DNA from: Hexactinellida sp. DTS-2022
Taxonomy: Eukaryota > Porifera > Hexactinellida
Direction of reading: 5' to 3'
Length of the DNA stretch: 64,000 nucleotides
Assembly: GCA_028753945.1 (NCBI GenBank)
Contig: JAPNXP010000002.1
Location: 5,456,001 to 5,520,000, forward strand
A program made the position numbers and the translations under genes. The notes beneath the pieces are model-generated. The model was not told the origin of the DNA, ran no database searches, and saw only the letters and a list, made by a program, of their open reading frames with translations. Below are positions 23,855-34,668 of this stretch, one piece after another. How positions within the stretch are numbered: the first letter of the stretch is position 1; every line of letters begins with the position of its first letter.

Positions 23855-23862
23855 TATAAATA
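23855..23862 (+). promoter_or_regulatory. TATA box of the K2 transposase
   Basis: TATAAATA 111 bp before the ATG at 23973. A start site about 30 bp downstream, near 23885, fits. The upstream in-frame GTG at 23850 lies before this box, so it is not the start. Confidence 0.65.
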
Positions 23863-24146
23863 ATACTTTCACTAAACTCAATTGTTATTCAAAACTTCGT
23901 TCTTATTGTTTGTTCTTTATTTCTTTTGTTTTTCAATTTATTTCTAATTTTTCTATTCTCTTGAATTTGGAAATGATTTCCCTAGAAGCCTGGAGAGGCT
24001 GTATTGGTGTGTGGACTGGAAGAGTGAGGCTGTCTTCCAAGACTAGTGCCCCGAAAATTGATATTTCACTGGGGCAGACATTGGATATTTTGTGGGGCAT
24101 ATCCACACTTCTGGTGCTCGCGGTTGTAATTGTTTTGTTGATTATT

Positions 24147-24173
24147 GGTGGTGTGGAGGAACACCCGGGACCT
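24147..24173 (+). other. 2A-like motif after a hydrophobic segment
   Basis: Codes for GGVEEHPGP, preceded by about 22 hydrophobic residues (LDILWGISTLLVLAVVIVLL). The ribosome-skipping consensus is D(V/I)ExNPGP; here Asp is Gly and Asn is His, and the rest matches. Skipping would release a 66-residue membrane leader from the transposase. Confidence 0.5.
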
Positions 24174-25265
24174 CCTCGAAAGGATCTCAGTTCGAGTTCT
24201 GAGGAGGAGATTGAGGTGCCTAAAGGTTTTGATTTTGGAGGATCTTCGGAAGGTAAATTTGTGTTTTCAGCTCCTATAACTCCCATAATAAAAACAGAAA
24301 AACGTAGAGTTGTTGTTGGCTCTAAAAAGCGTCCTCATAAATTCCGTGGACACATAAAGCGCGAAAAGGTGGCCTTAGCTCCTGAGTATGCTCCCCTTCC
24401 TACAAATAGCAGCCAAGCAAGTGTAACGGAGTCTCTTGATGTTCTTGAGCTATCCGCTAAGGTCCCCAGAATTTCTGTGGAGACCCAAAACGAGACCATA
24501 CCATTTTTGGATAGCCAAGAACATCAAGAAACTTCGTTATCTGAAAGTCAGCCTAAACTTACAACTGCCCAATCAAAAATCTCCCCAATCATTTTGCCAG
24601 ATCTTCCACTTGAGGAACTGGAGATTTTTGAGGTCGGAAAATCTAGGGGTCAAAAAATATATTTATGTAGGGTAGAAGGGAATGCACTTTTGAATATAGG
24701 AATTTTAGAGGGAGCACTAGATGTAATTTCAATGTGTAAGTTTTGTCGTAAAGGTCGGCTAACTTTCTATCGAACGTCTTATAATCATGGACTGGCCTTG
24801 CATTATTATATTGTTTGTGATCAATGTTTTTCAGCTACTCCTTTCTTTACTCTCCCTCAGAATAGTACCCCCCATTCTGACACAGATAATACAATAAAGT
24901 TTGGTCATATCTTGTTACAAATTTTGGGAGGTAGATTAGTGGGAATTGGTAAATCAGGACTTGATTTCGTAAATACTTTCATTGGTTTGCCATCAACTTT
25001 ATCTAATAGAGCATTTTACAAAGCTCAAGCATATTTATCTAAGGTTTCCACGGATGTAGCACAAGCAAGCTGTATGCGGGCAGCCTTAGAGTTGAGAGAA
25101 AACCACAATACGGCAGATTCAGAATTTTTAGAGGTTACTGTTTCTTATGACGGAGCCTATCAAAAAAGGGGGGGGAAAGCGGGCGGTGGATTCTCTAGAT
25201 ACTGCGTTGCTTGTGCTATATCCGTGGAAACTGAAAAAGTACTAAGCTATGAAATTGCCTGTAAT

Positions 25266-25449
25266 CAGTGTTTTTTTAAGGATTTGCTTAGAGGGCCCTG
25301 CCAACAATTAGAGGCCCTCACCCCAACAATTAGAGGCCCTCACTCTTCATTTCATGATATTGAGTACTTAGCACGTTAAAAATTAGAGGCCCATTCAGAA
25401 AAATTAGAGGACCATTTTGGGCCTCTAATTTGCCTTAAAAAAAACACTG
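25266..25449. mobile_element. hAT MITE in the K2 transposase, first insert
   Basis: Ends CAGTGTTTTTTTAAGG / CCTTAAAAAAAACACTG, 184 bp, duplication CCTGTAAT at 25258-25265 and 25450-25457. Internal GGGCCTCTAAT-type palindromes. Together with one duplication it adds 192 bp, keeping the frame but bringing stops. Confidence 0.95.
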
Positions 25450-26051
25450 CCTGTAATAGTTGCAAATTGTGTATTGAGAAGCAACAAGCTCTTAGGGACA
25501 AACTATTAGAATTATCTGAATATCAAATATGGAAAGAAATGCATGAATCTAGTTGCCAGGCCAAAGAATATGGCAAATATAGTTCAGTTGCGCTCGAATC
25601 TAAATTAGCACCAGTTATTTTTCGAAAGTCAATAGATCAAAAATTAATTTACTCCACAGTTATTGCGGATGGTGATGATAAAAGTATCAATATATTAGCT
25701 GAAAATAACATTTATGGGGAATTTAATATAACAATGAGGGAGGAATGTTTGAGCCATGTTCAGAAGCGTATACGAATACATTTAGTTGAAAAACAAAAAG
25801 AATTTATTGATTCTCAAAAGACACTATTGCAACACGAATTGGGGCAATGTAAAACAGAAGCGCAGAAAAGATCTGTTAGGGATCTATATCGGCCATCTAC
25901 ACTTAGGGATTTGAAAAAAGGGAGAGATATTTGGGGTGATAGTGAAGAATTAGGGGATAAATCTATTGAAATAAATCTTTTAGCTGATAATATAATTGAT
26001 AAAATAACATCACTTTATGGCTTTGTTGTAAAAAGTAGAATTGGTGGTAAT

Positions 26052-26242
26052 CAGTGTATTTTATAAGGAATAAAAAAATGTTTTTATTGTTTTCGTGGAA
26101 TAAAAAAATGGATTTTCGGTAGGAATGGAATCTTGAAATGGATATCAGACGATAAAAACTCACTAATCAAGGGAGTAAAAAAATGAAAATAGGAATAAAA
26201 AAATGGGCTAGGAATAAAAAAATGGCCTTATAATATACCCTG
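26052..26242. mobile_element. hAT MITE in the K2 transposase, second insert
   Basis: Ends CAGTGTATTTTATAAGG / CCTTATAATATACCCTG, 191 bp, duplication GTGGTAAT at 26044-26051 and 26243-26250. Adds 199 bp, shifting the frame by one. Contains repeated GGAATAAAAAAATG. Confidence 0.93.
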
Positions 26243-27284
26243 GTGGTAATCTAATTGAATTACGTGAAGCATTGTTGGGAATTGTTTATCATTTAGCTGC
26301 TAATGATGAGAATTGTCATGAAATGCATAAATATTGTGAGAAGGGTGTTGATTCATTTTGCATGTATCAGAAAGCGGTAGTTGTAGGAGATACCATTCCA
26401 AAACATCCCAAGTGCATCAGTTTAGCCTGTAGGGATCGTGTTTTAGAGATTTTAGCACCATATTTTGCGCTGTCATTTTTGGAAAAGGTTCAGAGTGGTA
26501 ATACCTCAAATTTGAATGAGAACCTTCATGGGATGATTTGGAACTGTATTAGTAAAACTAAGCCAATAGAATTGAGTTTGATGAAATTAGGTTGTCGTTT
26601 AGCAATTCTTCGTTTCAACGAGGGGATAGCTGGGATTCAAAAAATCATCGATATTTTAGGATTGAACGGTTATATTTCAATAGATAATTTAGTAAAAGAG
26701 TTCGATAATGAGAGAATTACAAATAGTTTAAGATGTGCAAATAATACTAAGCGTAGGTGGTCCCTAAAACAAGCAAAGCGCTCCCGGAAGCGTGGAGCTA
26801 CCTATAAGAGCGGGGCCTATTCCCAAACAGCAACTGTGCCACGGGATATGGACATAGAATGTAAAATATGTGGAGGGAGCGAAGACAGTGGGATATTGAA
26901 CAAGGCGGGTAGTAGTATTGGAAAAGATATTAGTGTAAGTGTAGCCTGGTTATGTTGTGATATCTGTGATGGTTGGCATCATAATAATTGTTTGAGGAGA
27001 ATGAATGTTGTAGCTGTAGATGTCGGAGAAGATGATTTGTGGATATGCCCCCTATGTAATTGTTGTTAGTCACTAAAACTTTTTATTTGTATGTTTATTA
27101 GTTATTATTTGTTATACAATTTATTATACCTAGTCTCAACCTATATGTATTGTAACTTTTGTTAGTTTTTTGTATGTTTGGAAGAAGCTAAACCTAATTC
27201 TACAACTTAGTTACATTACATTGCACCGGAATGTGTACGGAAACTATTAGTTATGTTAGTTATATTATTTATGTATCATGTATT

Positions 27285-27870
27285 GTTGAACAAAAAACTA
27301 AAAAAACTACAAAAAAATACACAAAAAACTAAAAAAAAACTACAAAAAAATAGACAAAAAACAAAAATACTACAAAAAAATACACAAAAAACAAAAAAAC
27401 TACACAAAAATACACAAAAAACAAAAAAACTACAAAAAAATACACAAAAAAGAAAAAAACTACACAAAAACTACACAAAAAACAGAAATACTACAAAAAA
27501 AATACACAAAAAACAAAAAAAACTACAAAAAATACACAAAAAAGAAAAAAAACTATAAAAAATACACAAAAAACACAAATACTACAAAAAACTACACAAA
27601 AAACAAAAATACTACAAAAAAACTACACAAAAAAACAAAAAAACTACAAAGAATACACAAAAAACAAAAATACTACAAAAAACTACACAAAAAACAAAAA
27701 AACTACACAAAAACTACACAAAAAACACATAAACTACACAAAAACAACACAAAAAACAAAAAAACTACAAAAAAACTACACAAAAAACAAAAATACTACA
27801 AAAAATACACAAAAAAGAAAAATACTACAAAAAAATACACAAAAAACAAATTCCACACAAAAAAATAGTG
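27285..27870. repeat. A-rich tandem repeat (ACAAAAAACTACAAAAAATAC type)
   Basis: Low-complexity repeats of 10-21 bp. Frames through them give Lys/Thr/Asn-rich nonsense and are not genes. The block following a CATTGCACCGGAATGTG marker is duplicated at 28380-28675. Confidence 0.9.
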
Positions 27871-28008
27871 AAAATTGCCTTGGAAATGATGGAATATTTC
27901 TTTCCTTTATAGAAATAGAAAAGATACACTCTGATCCAATAATTGAGACAATCGGTCACCATTTATTCTGTACAATAATGAAATGTTATACCCACTACAA
28001 CAATTAGC

Positions 28009-28324
28009 ATGTCTACTGCAATAATACTTCTTGAGGAGGCCGTGTACAACTATCGATGTCAGTTGTGGCTGTCCCGGCTCCAAGCCACCCAGTATAGAGG
28101 TAATTTCACTCAAAATAGCTATGGAGATTTCCTCTACACACTCATCATACTTTATATCTAGATCAGAGAGATCTCGCCATAAAAGAGAGGGATCAGGCGG
28201 GGAGGAGGCCCGGGAGCAGATCCGCACTATCCGGGAGGCTGCGATAGTCTTAGGGGTTAGCATCCCCCTGATCCTCCTGTATGTAGCAGGGGGATGCTAC
28301 CTCTGGACCTGGTGGCGGAGGTAA
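28009..28324 (+). CDS. Spliced 82-residue helical protein with C-terminal membrane segment
   Basis: Exon 1 (28009-28099) starts MSTAIILLEEAVYNYR and ends at donor AGAG|GTAATT. The acceptor after 28166 (ATCAG) gives exon 2 (28167-28324), in frame through EEAREQIRTIREAAIVLGV and the hydrophobic IPLILLYVAGGCYLW, ending TWWRR. The sum is 249 nt, 83 codons with the stop. The nearer acceptor after 28161 would shift the frame. This again is a short charged helix with a tail anchor. The gene lies in K2 and is duplicated at 28791-29035. Function unknown; probably an accessory protein of K2. Confidence 0.45.
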
Positions 28325-28790
28325 TTCCCCAAAAAGATGGCGATGGCGGTGGCGGTGGCGGTGGTGGTGACAAAAAACGAATAAACAACAACAAAAAATA
28401 CACAAAAAACAAAAATACTACAAAAAATTCTACCTAATTCTACAACAAAAAATTCTATCTAATTCTACAACCTAATTCTACCTAATTCAACAACTTAGTT
28501 ACATTACATTGCACCGGAATGTGTACGGAAACTATTAGTTATGTTATGTTATATTATTTATGTATTATGTATTGTAGAACAAAGAACAAAAAAAACTACA
28601 AAATAATACACAAAAAACAAAAATACTACAAAAAAATACACAAAAAACAAAAAAACTACAAAAAACTACACCAAAATATTTCTTTCCTTTATAGAAATAG
28701 GAAAGATACACTCTGATCCAATAATTGAGACAATCGGTCACCATTTATTCTGTACAATAATGAAATGTTATACCTACTACAACAATTGGC

Positions 28791-29035
28791 ATGACTACAG
28801 AAATAAAGGTCGAAGACCTCATACGTCTCGAGGAGGTCCTATATGATTTTCGGAAACGGGAGATGGTGTCCCGGCTCCAAGCCGTCACGTATAGAGGTAA
28901 TTTCACTCACTATAGCTATGGAGATTTCCTTTACACACTCATAATACTTTATATTTAGATCAGAGCGAGCAGGCCCGGAAAGAGCTCAGCAGCTTCCGGG
29001 AGGCTGCCATAGCCCTTGGGGTTAGCATCCCCTGA
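28791..29035 (+). pseudogene. Second copy of the small helical protein gene, lacking the anchor
   Basis: Exon 1 (28791-28896, MTTEIKVEDLIRLEEVLYDF) and exon 2 (from 28959, DQSEQARKELSSFREAAIAL) join in frame. The protein stops after GVSIP because the run of C at 29029-29032 is one base shorter than in the first copy. The membrane segment is lost. The whole block from 28495 is a diverged duplicate of 27206-28330. Confidence 0.45.
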
Positions 29036-29084
29036 TCCTCCTGTGTCTAGCAGGGGGATGCTACCTCTGGTGGCGGAGATAAAT

Positions 29085-29215
29085 CCTAAACAAGGAGGCG
29101 GTGGTGGCGGAGGCGGAAGGTGGCGGAGGCGGACGGTGGCGGAGGCGGAGGCGGACGGTGGCGGAGGCGGAGGCGGACGGTGGCGGAGGCGGAGGCGAAT
29201 GCCGAGATGGCAGTG
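29085..29215. repeat. GGCGGA trinucleotide-rich microsatellite
   Basis: Repeats of GGTGGCGGAGGCGGA. The Gly/Arg or Pro frames through it are not credible genes. Confidence 0.85.
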
Positions 29216-29239
29216 GCGTTGACCTCTATGCAATTTCAG

Positions 29240-29797
29240 TTTAGAAATATTTATGCATAGAATGTATGTTGCATTCTATATTATAATCAACTTCTTATTA
29301 GTTGTGAGGTTATAATTATTTATGGATACAATGTATTTTGTTCCTGGAAAGTATACTGCAGTGTTGTAGTCAGGCTAGGAAAATTTGATTTATTTGATTT
29401 TTTGGGAAATTATATTCATTGATTTGACTGAACATAACTCAAATTATATAATAGGTATTCAATTGAGAATTTCGCAGTAAGTATACTTTGTAATATTACG
29501 TTGAAATAACTACGATTGAAATAGGTTTCACCATTTTCAAATAGTAAATCAACTTTAAATCAATTGAATATTAATTTTGATTTTATTATAAAAAAGATTT
29601 TTTTACCATTACTGGCTATAGGTAGGGGTTACCACAAAAATTTCCACTTTCGGGTAATTAGCCACATATCGGTTTTATGTTATTTTTGGATAGAACAGCC
29701 TATGCCGCATATCAATTTCAAATTTCATAGCAAAATATTGAAAACTTTCATTGATATCGACTTTTTAGTGCCCTCCACCTGAGCCACTTCCTTGGGG
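29240..29797. other. K2 right non-coding part
   Basis: AT-rich, no gene. 29625-29790 matches 57755-57900 in the small K2-derived relative. Confidence 0.6.
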
Positions 29798-30163
29798 CAT
29801 GGGCGGAAAACTGGGGGGGGCAGGGGGGGCTGCCCCCCCAGATTTTATGTCTAAAAACTGGATTTTTGACAGTATTATGGAAGAGATTGACAGTATTATG
29901 GAAGAGTTTGTGGACAAGACAGTACAGAGAAAGAATATTTTTGGACCCAATGTGACATTATAATAAAAATGCATACTCCCAACATTTTGACTAATTCGTT
30001 TTTTTTTTTTTTTTCTGTTAACCACAATGCTTGCCAATTAATACTCGTGAATTATTTCGATAGATAAATACATTAAACACTAATAAAGAATATGAACTAC
30101 GGATAATTGACAGGACTCGCCCCCCCAGAATTTCAGGAATTTTTAGATAACTATCCGCCTATG
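29798..30163. mobile_element. hAT-type MITE in K2
   Basis: Ends CATGGGCGGA / TCCGCCTATG, 366 bp, 8-bp duplication CCTTGGGG at 29790-29797 and 30164-30171. Contains G- and T-runs. Confidence 0.8.
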
Positions 30164-30386
30164 CCTTGGGGGGTTATTCTTTCAAACCCCGCTACCTCGG
30201 AACAAACTTTTTGTCGTTTTGGGAGACACTTTTTGCCTCATATACAACCTAGAAACAAAATCTCAACGGTTTTGGACAGCTCTCAATTAGTTATATCATA
30301 TCAATGTAGAGATTTCATTAGTAACAGTTCTTTCTAATTTTATTAGATTTCTTAATCATAAAAAAAGTGATGTCCACTGTTATTGA

Positions 30387-31472
30387 CAGGCTTGCCGTGG
30401 ATATGGATATCCATGGAGATATCCACGGATATATCCATGGAGATCTCCATGGATGGATATCGAGTTTTTTTCATATCCATGGATATGGTGGATATCCATT
30501 TCAAATTTGACTTCGAAAATATTTCAAACCAGGGTACTAATAAATAAGTGTAAAAATTAAGTAGTCTTAGTTTTATTTACACTCCTAATTTATTTCAACT
30601 AATAAAATTATTTACTAGCCTTATTATTCTAAAATAAGGTGATTTTGACCTTTATTGACGTCAAAAAGGTCATTATAGTGACCAAATCGAATTTTTCTTT
30701 CACATTAGGAAAGCTTGCATGTCAAAGTATATTTAGGAATGCTAATACAACTACAAGAAATGTGGACTTGTTATATTTCCTGAGATTGACCTGTCTATCT
30801 CCTTAATTTTTTCACGTCACTCCTGAATTTTAATTGCTATGATTTTATTTTGCTTTTCGTTTATCCTACTTGCTATACTTTAGCTTATTGATTAACCATA
30901 GAATAGACAATGAAATTCCAAAAAATTTGGCGCGATGGACTCTTCAAAAAGCTAGGATTTGTTATCGAACGCAATAATCCAGGCACGTAGCTAGAGTATG
31001 TAATTCAGGTTGGCAAGTTTTTATATTGGGGGGGCAAGTGCAGGGATTCGGGGGGGGGGGGCAAGGGGGGGACGAATCACTCTATTTACTATAACGAACA
31101 CTTCCTAAATTCTCTTGGGAGGGGGGCGAGAAGTACTTTTGGAGGGGCAGTCGCCCCCCCCCTCGCCCCCCCGTAGCTACGTGCCTGCGATAATCTTTGC
31201 AGAAGCCATCAATAATGACCCAGAAAGAGATGTTTTGAGGATGATAGCGATATTGACGAAGTTTGATTATATAGTAGTACAAGATTTAGTTGATAAATAA
31301 TAAATATACGTAAATTAAAGGACCTAAATCTTCTGGATATTTTGTTGATATTAGGTGTTAGAAATATATCAATATTCAATGGATATCCATGGATATCCAT
31401 GGATATCCACAAAATATGGTCTGGATATGGATATGGATATGGATGCGATTTTTCATCTCCACGGCAAGCCTG
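30387..31472. mobile_element. hAT-type element with GGATATCC repeats at both ends
   Basis: Ends CAGGCTTGCCGTGGA / TCCACGGCAAGCCTG, 1086 bp, perfect duplication GTTATTGA at 30379-30386 and 31473-31480. Tandem GGATATCCATGG motifs occupy 30398-30500 and 31378-31445. No coding capacity. A second MITE is nested at 30980-31187. Confidence 0.9.
30980..31187. mobile_element. hAT-type MITE nested in 30387-31472
   Basis: Ends CAGGCACGTAGCTA / TAGCTACGTGCCTG, 208 bp. Flanks CAATAATC and CGATAATC differ at one base. G-run and C-run rich. Confidence 0.85.
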
Positions 31473-31780
31473 GTTATTGATGAAAAATTGGACTCATAAG
31501 TAGTCAAAAGAAGTTGTACATTCATATGATAGATTAGAAGCTTCTCTATGTAATACAACAGGAAACAAGTCTTAATCATTAAGAGGAAAAAACTTGTGTG
31601 TTCCAAAAAGTGTGTTCCAAAAAGTGTGTTTTTATAAAATTTAAAATTTAATCAGTGTTACCTAGGTCGAATATTATTGCATTTTTGCATATATCTCGCC
31701 CTAGGAATCTAAAACAAAAAAGATCTTTCTAATCTGCAAAAAACTGTAGAAAAAGTGCTTAAAGGTATATGCAACCTTAA

Positions 31781-33549
31781 CTTAAATTTGTTCCATTTAT
31801 TTAATATTGAGCCACACATCAACAGGCACTACCGTCCAGGGGAGGAGCAGAGTGTTCACCTGGTGTATTGATTGTCTTAGCACTCTTTGGTTTAACTTAA
31901 ATTAGTTTCATTTATTTAATATTGAGCCACACATCAACAGGAACTAGCGTCCAGGGGAGCAGCAGAGTGTTCACTTAGTGTATTGCTTGTCTTAGCACTC
32001 TTTGGTTTAACTGTAGACTGCCTAACTGATACACGTTGTGTCAGGAGGGAAACATGTCGATCTAATCATTCAAATTCGAGAAAATTCGAATTTAGACATC
32101 GTTTTTTATTCTCAATCGATTTCAATCAAAAAATCAAAATTTTCCGAATTTGTTATGATGACGTAGCATAAAAGTGAACTGCTCCACTTGCCTACCACTT
32201 GCTTTTGTAGATAAGAAATTTTAAAATCTCCCGTGGGAATACCCCAAAGAAGATATTAGACTAATCTTATCTGTTTTAGGATATTAGGGTTGACTAATAT
32301 AGAGTTGTGACAGATATAACTCAAAAATATGTATATTTTCGTAATCCATGGTTCATCAAGTACAGATTTATCATTTTTATGAAAATGACGTAACTTTAGT
32401 TTCCTGATGCAGAATTGTTCAAATTTTGATATCTGATAACTAATAAGATAGTCGTATTTGTTCCTGTTTAGAAACAAAGGATTACTTATATATTAACGGC
32501 GTTATATCGATTGAAAGAGAAAGTATGTGTCATCACTTTTTGTCTAAATCCTCGAATAAATCTTTTCAAAAATTTCGTAATATTAATATATTATTGTGCT
32601 CTTGTTGTATTTCAAATTTATAGGTTCTACATATTATATACAAAGAAGTACAGGTTAAGATATTTTCCTGAAATCACACCGGCAGTCAACGGTTAAATTA
32701 AAAAATTTTTATATTTAATATTGAGCCACACATCAACAGGCACTACTGTCCAGGCGGAGGAGCACAATTTTCACTTAGTGTATTGCTTGTATTAGCACAG
32801 TTTGGTTTACCTTAAATATCGTTTTATATTTAATATTGAGCCACACATCAACTGGCACTACCGTCCAAGCGGAGGAGCAGAGTGTTCACCTGGTGTATTG
32901 CTTGTCTTAGCATTCTTTGGTTTAACTTAAATTTGTTTTATATTTAATCAAGTTCGCTCAGTGGGGACGGAGAGCCTTAACTTAAATTTGTTTTATATTT
33001 AATAGTGGCACTCATCAACAGGCACTACCGTCCAGGCGGTGGAGCATAGTGTTCACTTAGTGTATTGCTTGTCTTAGCCCACTTTGGTTTAACTAAAATT
33101 TGTTCTATATTTAATATTTAGCTACACATCCACTGGCACTACCGTCCAGGCGGAGGAGCAGAGTGTTCACCTGGTATATTACTTGTCCTAGCACTCTTTG
33201 ATTTAACTTAAATTTGTTTCATTTATTTAATATTGAGCCACACATCAACAGGAACTAGCGGCTAGGGGAGGAGCAGAGTGTTCTCTTAGTGTATTGCTTG
33301 TCTTAGCCCTCTTTGGTTTAACTTAAATTTGTTTCATTTATTTAATATTGAGCAACACATCAACAGGCACTACCGTCCAGGCGGAGGAGCATAGTGTTAC
33401 TTAGTGTTTTGCTTGTCTTAGCACACTTTGGTTTAACTTAAATTTGTTTTATATATAATATTGAGCCACACATCAACAGGCACTACCGTCCAGGCGGAGG
33501 AGCAGAGTGTTCACCTGGTGTATTGCTTGTCTTAGCTCACTTGGTTTAA
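31781..33549 (-). repeat. Satellite array, right arm, opposite orientation
   Basis: About nine or ten monomers of the 9504-21211 satellite, all on the minus strand, interrupted by D1. A short foreign scrap lies at 32948-32982. Confidence 0.92.
32011..32692. mobile_element. D-family TTAA MITE, copy D1
   Basis: Ends CTGTAGACTGCC / GGCAGTCAACGG, 682 bp, TTAA at 32007-32010 and 32693-32696. Non-coding. Confidence 0.85.
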
Positions 33550-34269
33550 GGTTAAATTACCCCACGTGAATGAAAGTTCTTGTATTAATCTGTAATTGTG
33601 AGAAATATATACCTATACGATACAAATCAATAAACCAAAAAGAAAATGTCCCTATCTATTATACTTTTTATTTTTTGTCGGTTTCAAAATTTGGCTAATA
33701 AAAATCTCCCATAGGGCGATTTCCAAAAGTGGTGGTCGATATTATGCGGTAATTTGGCAATGCAATTATCAATGTTTGTCATCAGAATCAGTATTTAAAG
33801 ATTATAAGCGTACGGAGTAGGTAGACGGTTTACATTTTTGAATTATGACTCGGAATTTTTTTTATCAAGCATTTTATCAAATTTCGCATGAAAAGATTAC
33901 CTTTTTATTCATTTTTTGGTTTCAAAAGGTCGCTATATTTTTTATTTAGATCTTATCAAAATTCTAAACCACTCACCAACCGCCCATAACGATGATCTTT
34001 CTGATAGATCACACAGTACAGGTCTTTATCAAATAATGATCTTGCAAACTACACACTTGTCAGGTGGAGTCTGAAAAAATCCCCCTATGGGACTTTTGTA
34101 TTAGCATAATACTGCAAGCCCAATAATTTCGAATTTATAGAAGATAATTAGATTTCGTTTTCAGTTTCGATATAGCTATAATGACTTCCATCATATATGT
34201 GAAATTCAAACTCCCACCATCAAAACTAAATTCATGTGTTTTTTTGGGTGAATCTGCCGTAATTTAACC
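33550..34269 (-). mobile_element. A-family TTAA MITE, copy A4
   Basis: A 720-bp copy in reverse orientation at the end of the right satellite arm. TTAA at 33546-33549 and 34270-34273. Confidence 0.9.
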
Positions 34270-34328
34270 TTAACTTAACCCCTATTATGACGAAATTTTA
34301 CAAAAAAGTACTAAAACGGACAAAGTGA

Positions 34329-34668
34329 GTTTGCGCCAACATTCGCCCAGAAGTTTATATACCAGACATCATGTTAAATCCTCTTCTCTCGTATAGTTTA
34401 TGAGTAGATCTGTGATTTGTCGGGTTGTATAAGCTTTTCGATGCATTCTTCACATTTTATGAACTAATCGTGACGAAATTCCATGAAAATACAAAAAAAG
34501 AGGGGGTTTTCGTCCGATTTTTTTTTTAAACATAAAAAAAAAATACTTATAAATTTGATAGAGCATATTCAACCCGACAAATCACAGATCTATTCATGAA
34601 CTATACGATAGAATAACATTCAACTTGATATCTTGTATATACACTTCTGTGGGAATGTTGGCGCAAAC
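34329..34668. repeat. Foldback palindrome
   Basis: GTTTGCGCCAACATTC at the left and GGAATGTTGGCGCAAAC at the right begin imperfect inverted arms of about 130 bp, with an A/T-run centre near 34490-34550. Confidence 0.75.

Larger units (their letters stand above)
23973..27069 (+). pseudogene. K2 Kolobok-like DDE transposase with 2A-like leader, split by two hAT MITEs
   Basis: From the ATG at 23973 the protein starts MISLEAWRGCIGVW. A hydrophobic segment leads directly into the 2A-like motif GGVEEHPGP (residues 59-67), then a disordered basic region and a CxxC...CxxC zinc ribbon (CKFC...CDQC). The catalytic landmarks are VSYDGAYQ (Asp at 25149), ADGDDKS (Asp at 25668/25674), CLSH (CxxH), the Glu in LNENLHGMIW (about 26518), and a PHD finger (CKICGG...CPLC, about 26860-27066). 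The frame breaks only at 25266-25449 and 26052-26242. Both are hAT MITEs with 8-bp duplications, and the coding frame resumes exactly once each insert and duplication is set aside. The ancestral length would be about 900 residues. As it stands it cannot make a full enzyme unless the inserts are spliced out. Confidence 0.85.
21212..31776 (+). mobile_element. K2, 10.6-kb autonomous-type Kolobok-like transposon
   Basis: The left end GGTTGCAGTATACCTT after TTAA (21208-21211) matches in reverse the right end AAAGGTATATGCAACC before TTAA (31777-31780). Inside, in order, are a 170-bp tandem repeat, a spliced minus-strand gene, a basic-protein gene, a divergent promoter, the transposase, A-rich repeats, two copies of a small spliced gene and a non-coding right part. 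A short relative at 57731-58187 carries the same left end joined to sequence like 29625-30340, which supports treating the whole span as one element. Four hAT MITEs have landed in it. Without them and their duplications it would be about 8.7 kb. Confidence 0.75.

Noticed and set aside
23850..23972. Upstream GTG start extending the K2 transposase by 41 codons
   Set aside because: It overlaps and precedes the TATA box and is not an ATG; the ATG at 23973 fits the promoter.
27253..27558. 101-codon Lys/Thr-rich frame and its minus-strand Phe/Cys counterpart
   Set aside because: Pure reading-through of an A-rich tandem repeat.
28955..29233. Pro-rich and Gly/Arg-rich frames over GGCGGA repeats
   Set aside because: Microsatellite translation; the real frame there is the small spliced gene copy ending at 29035.
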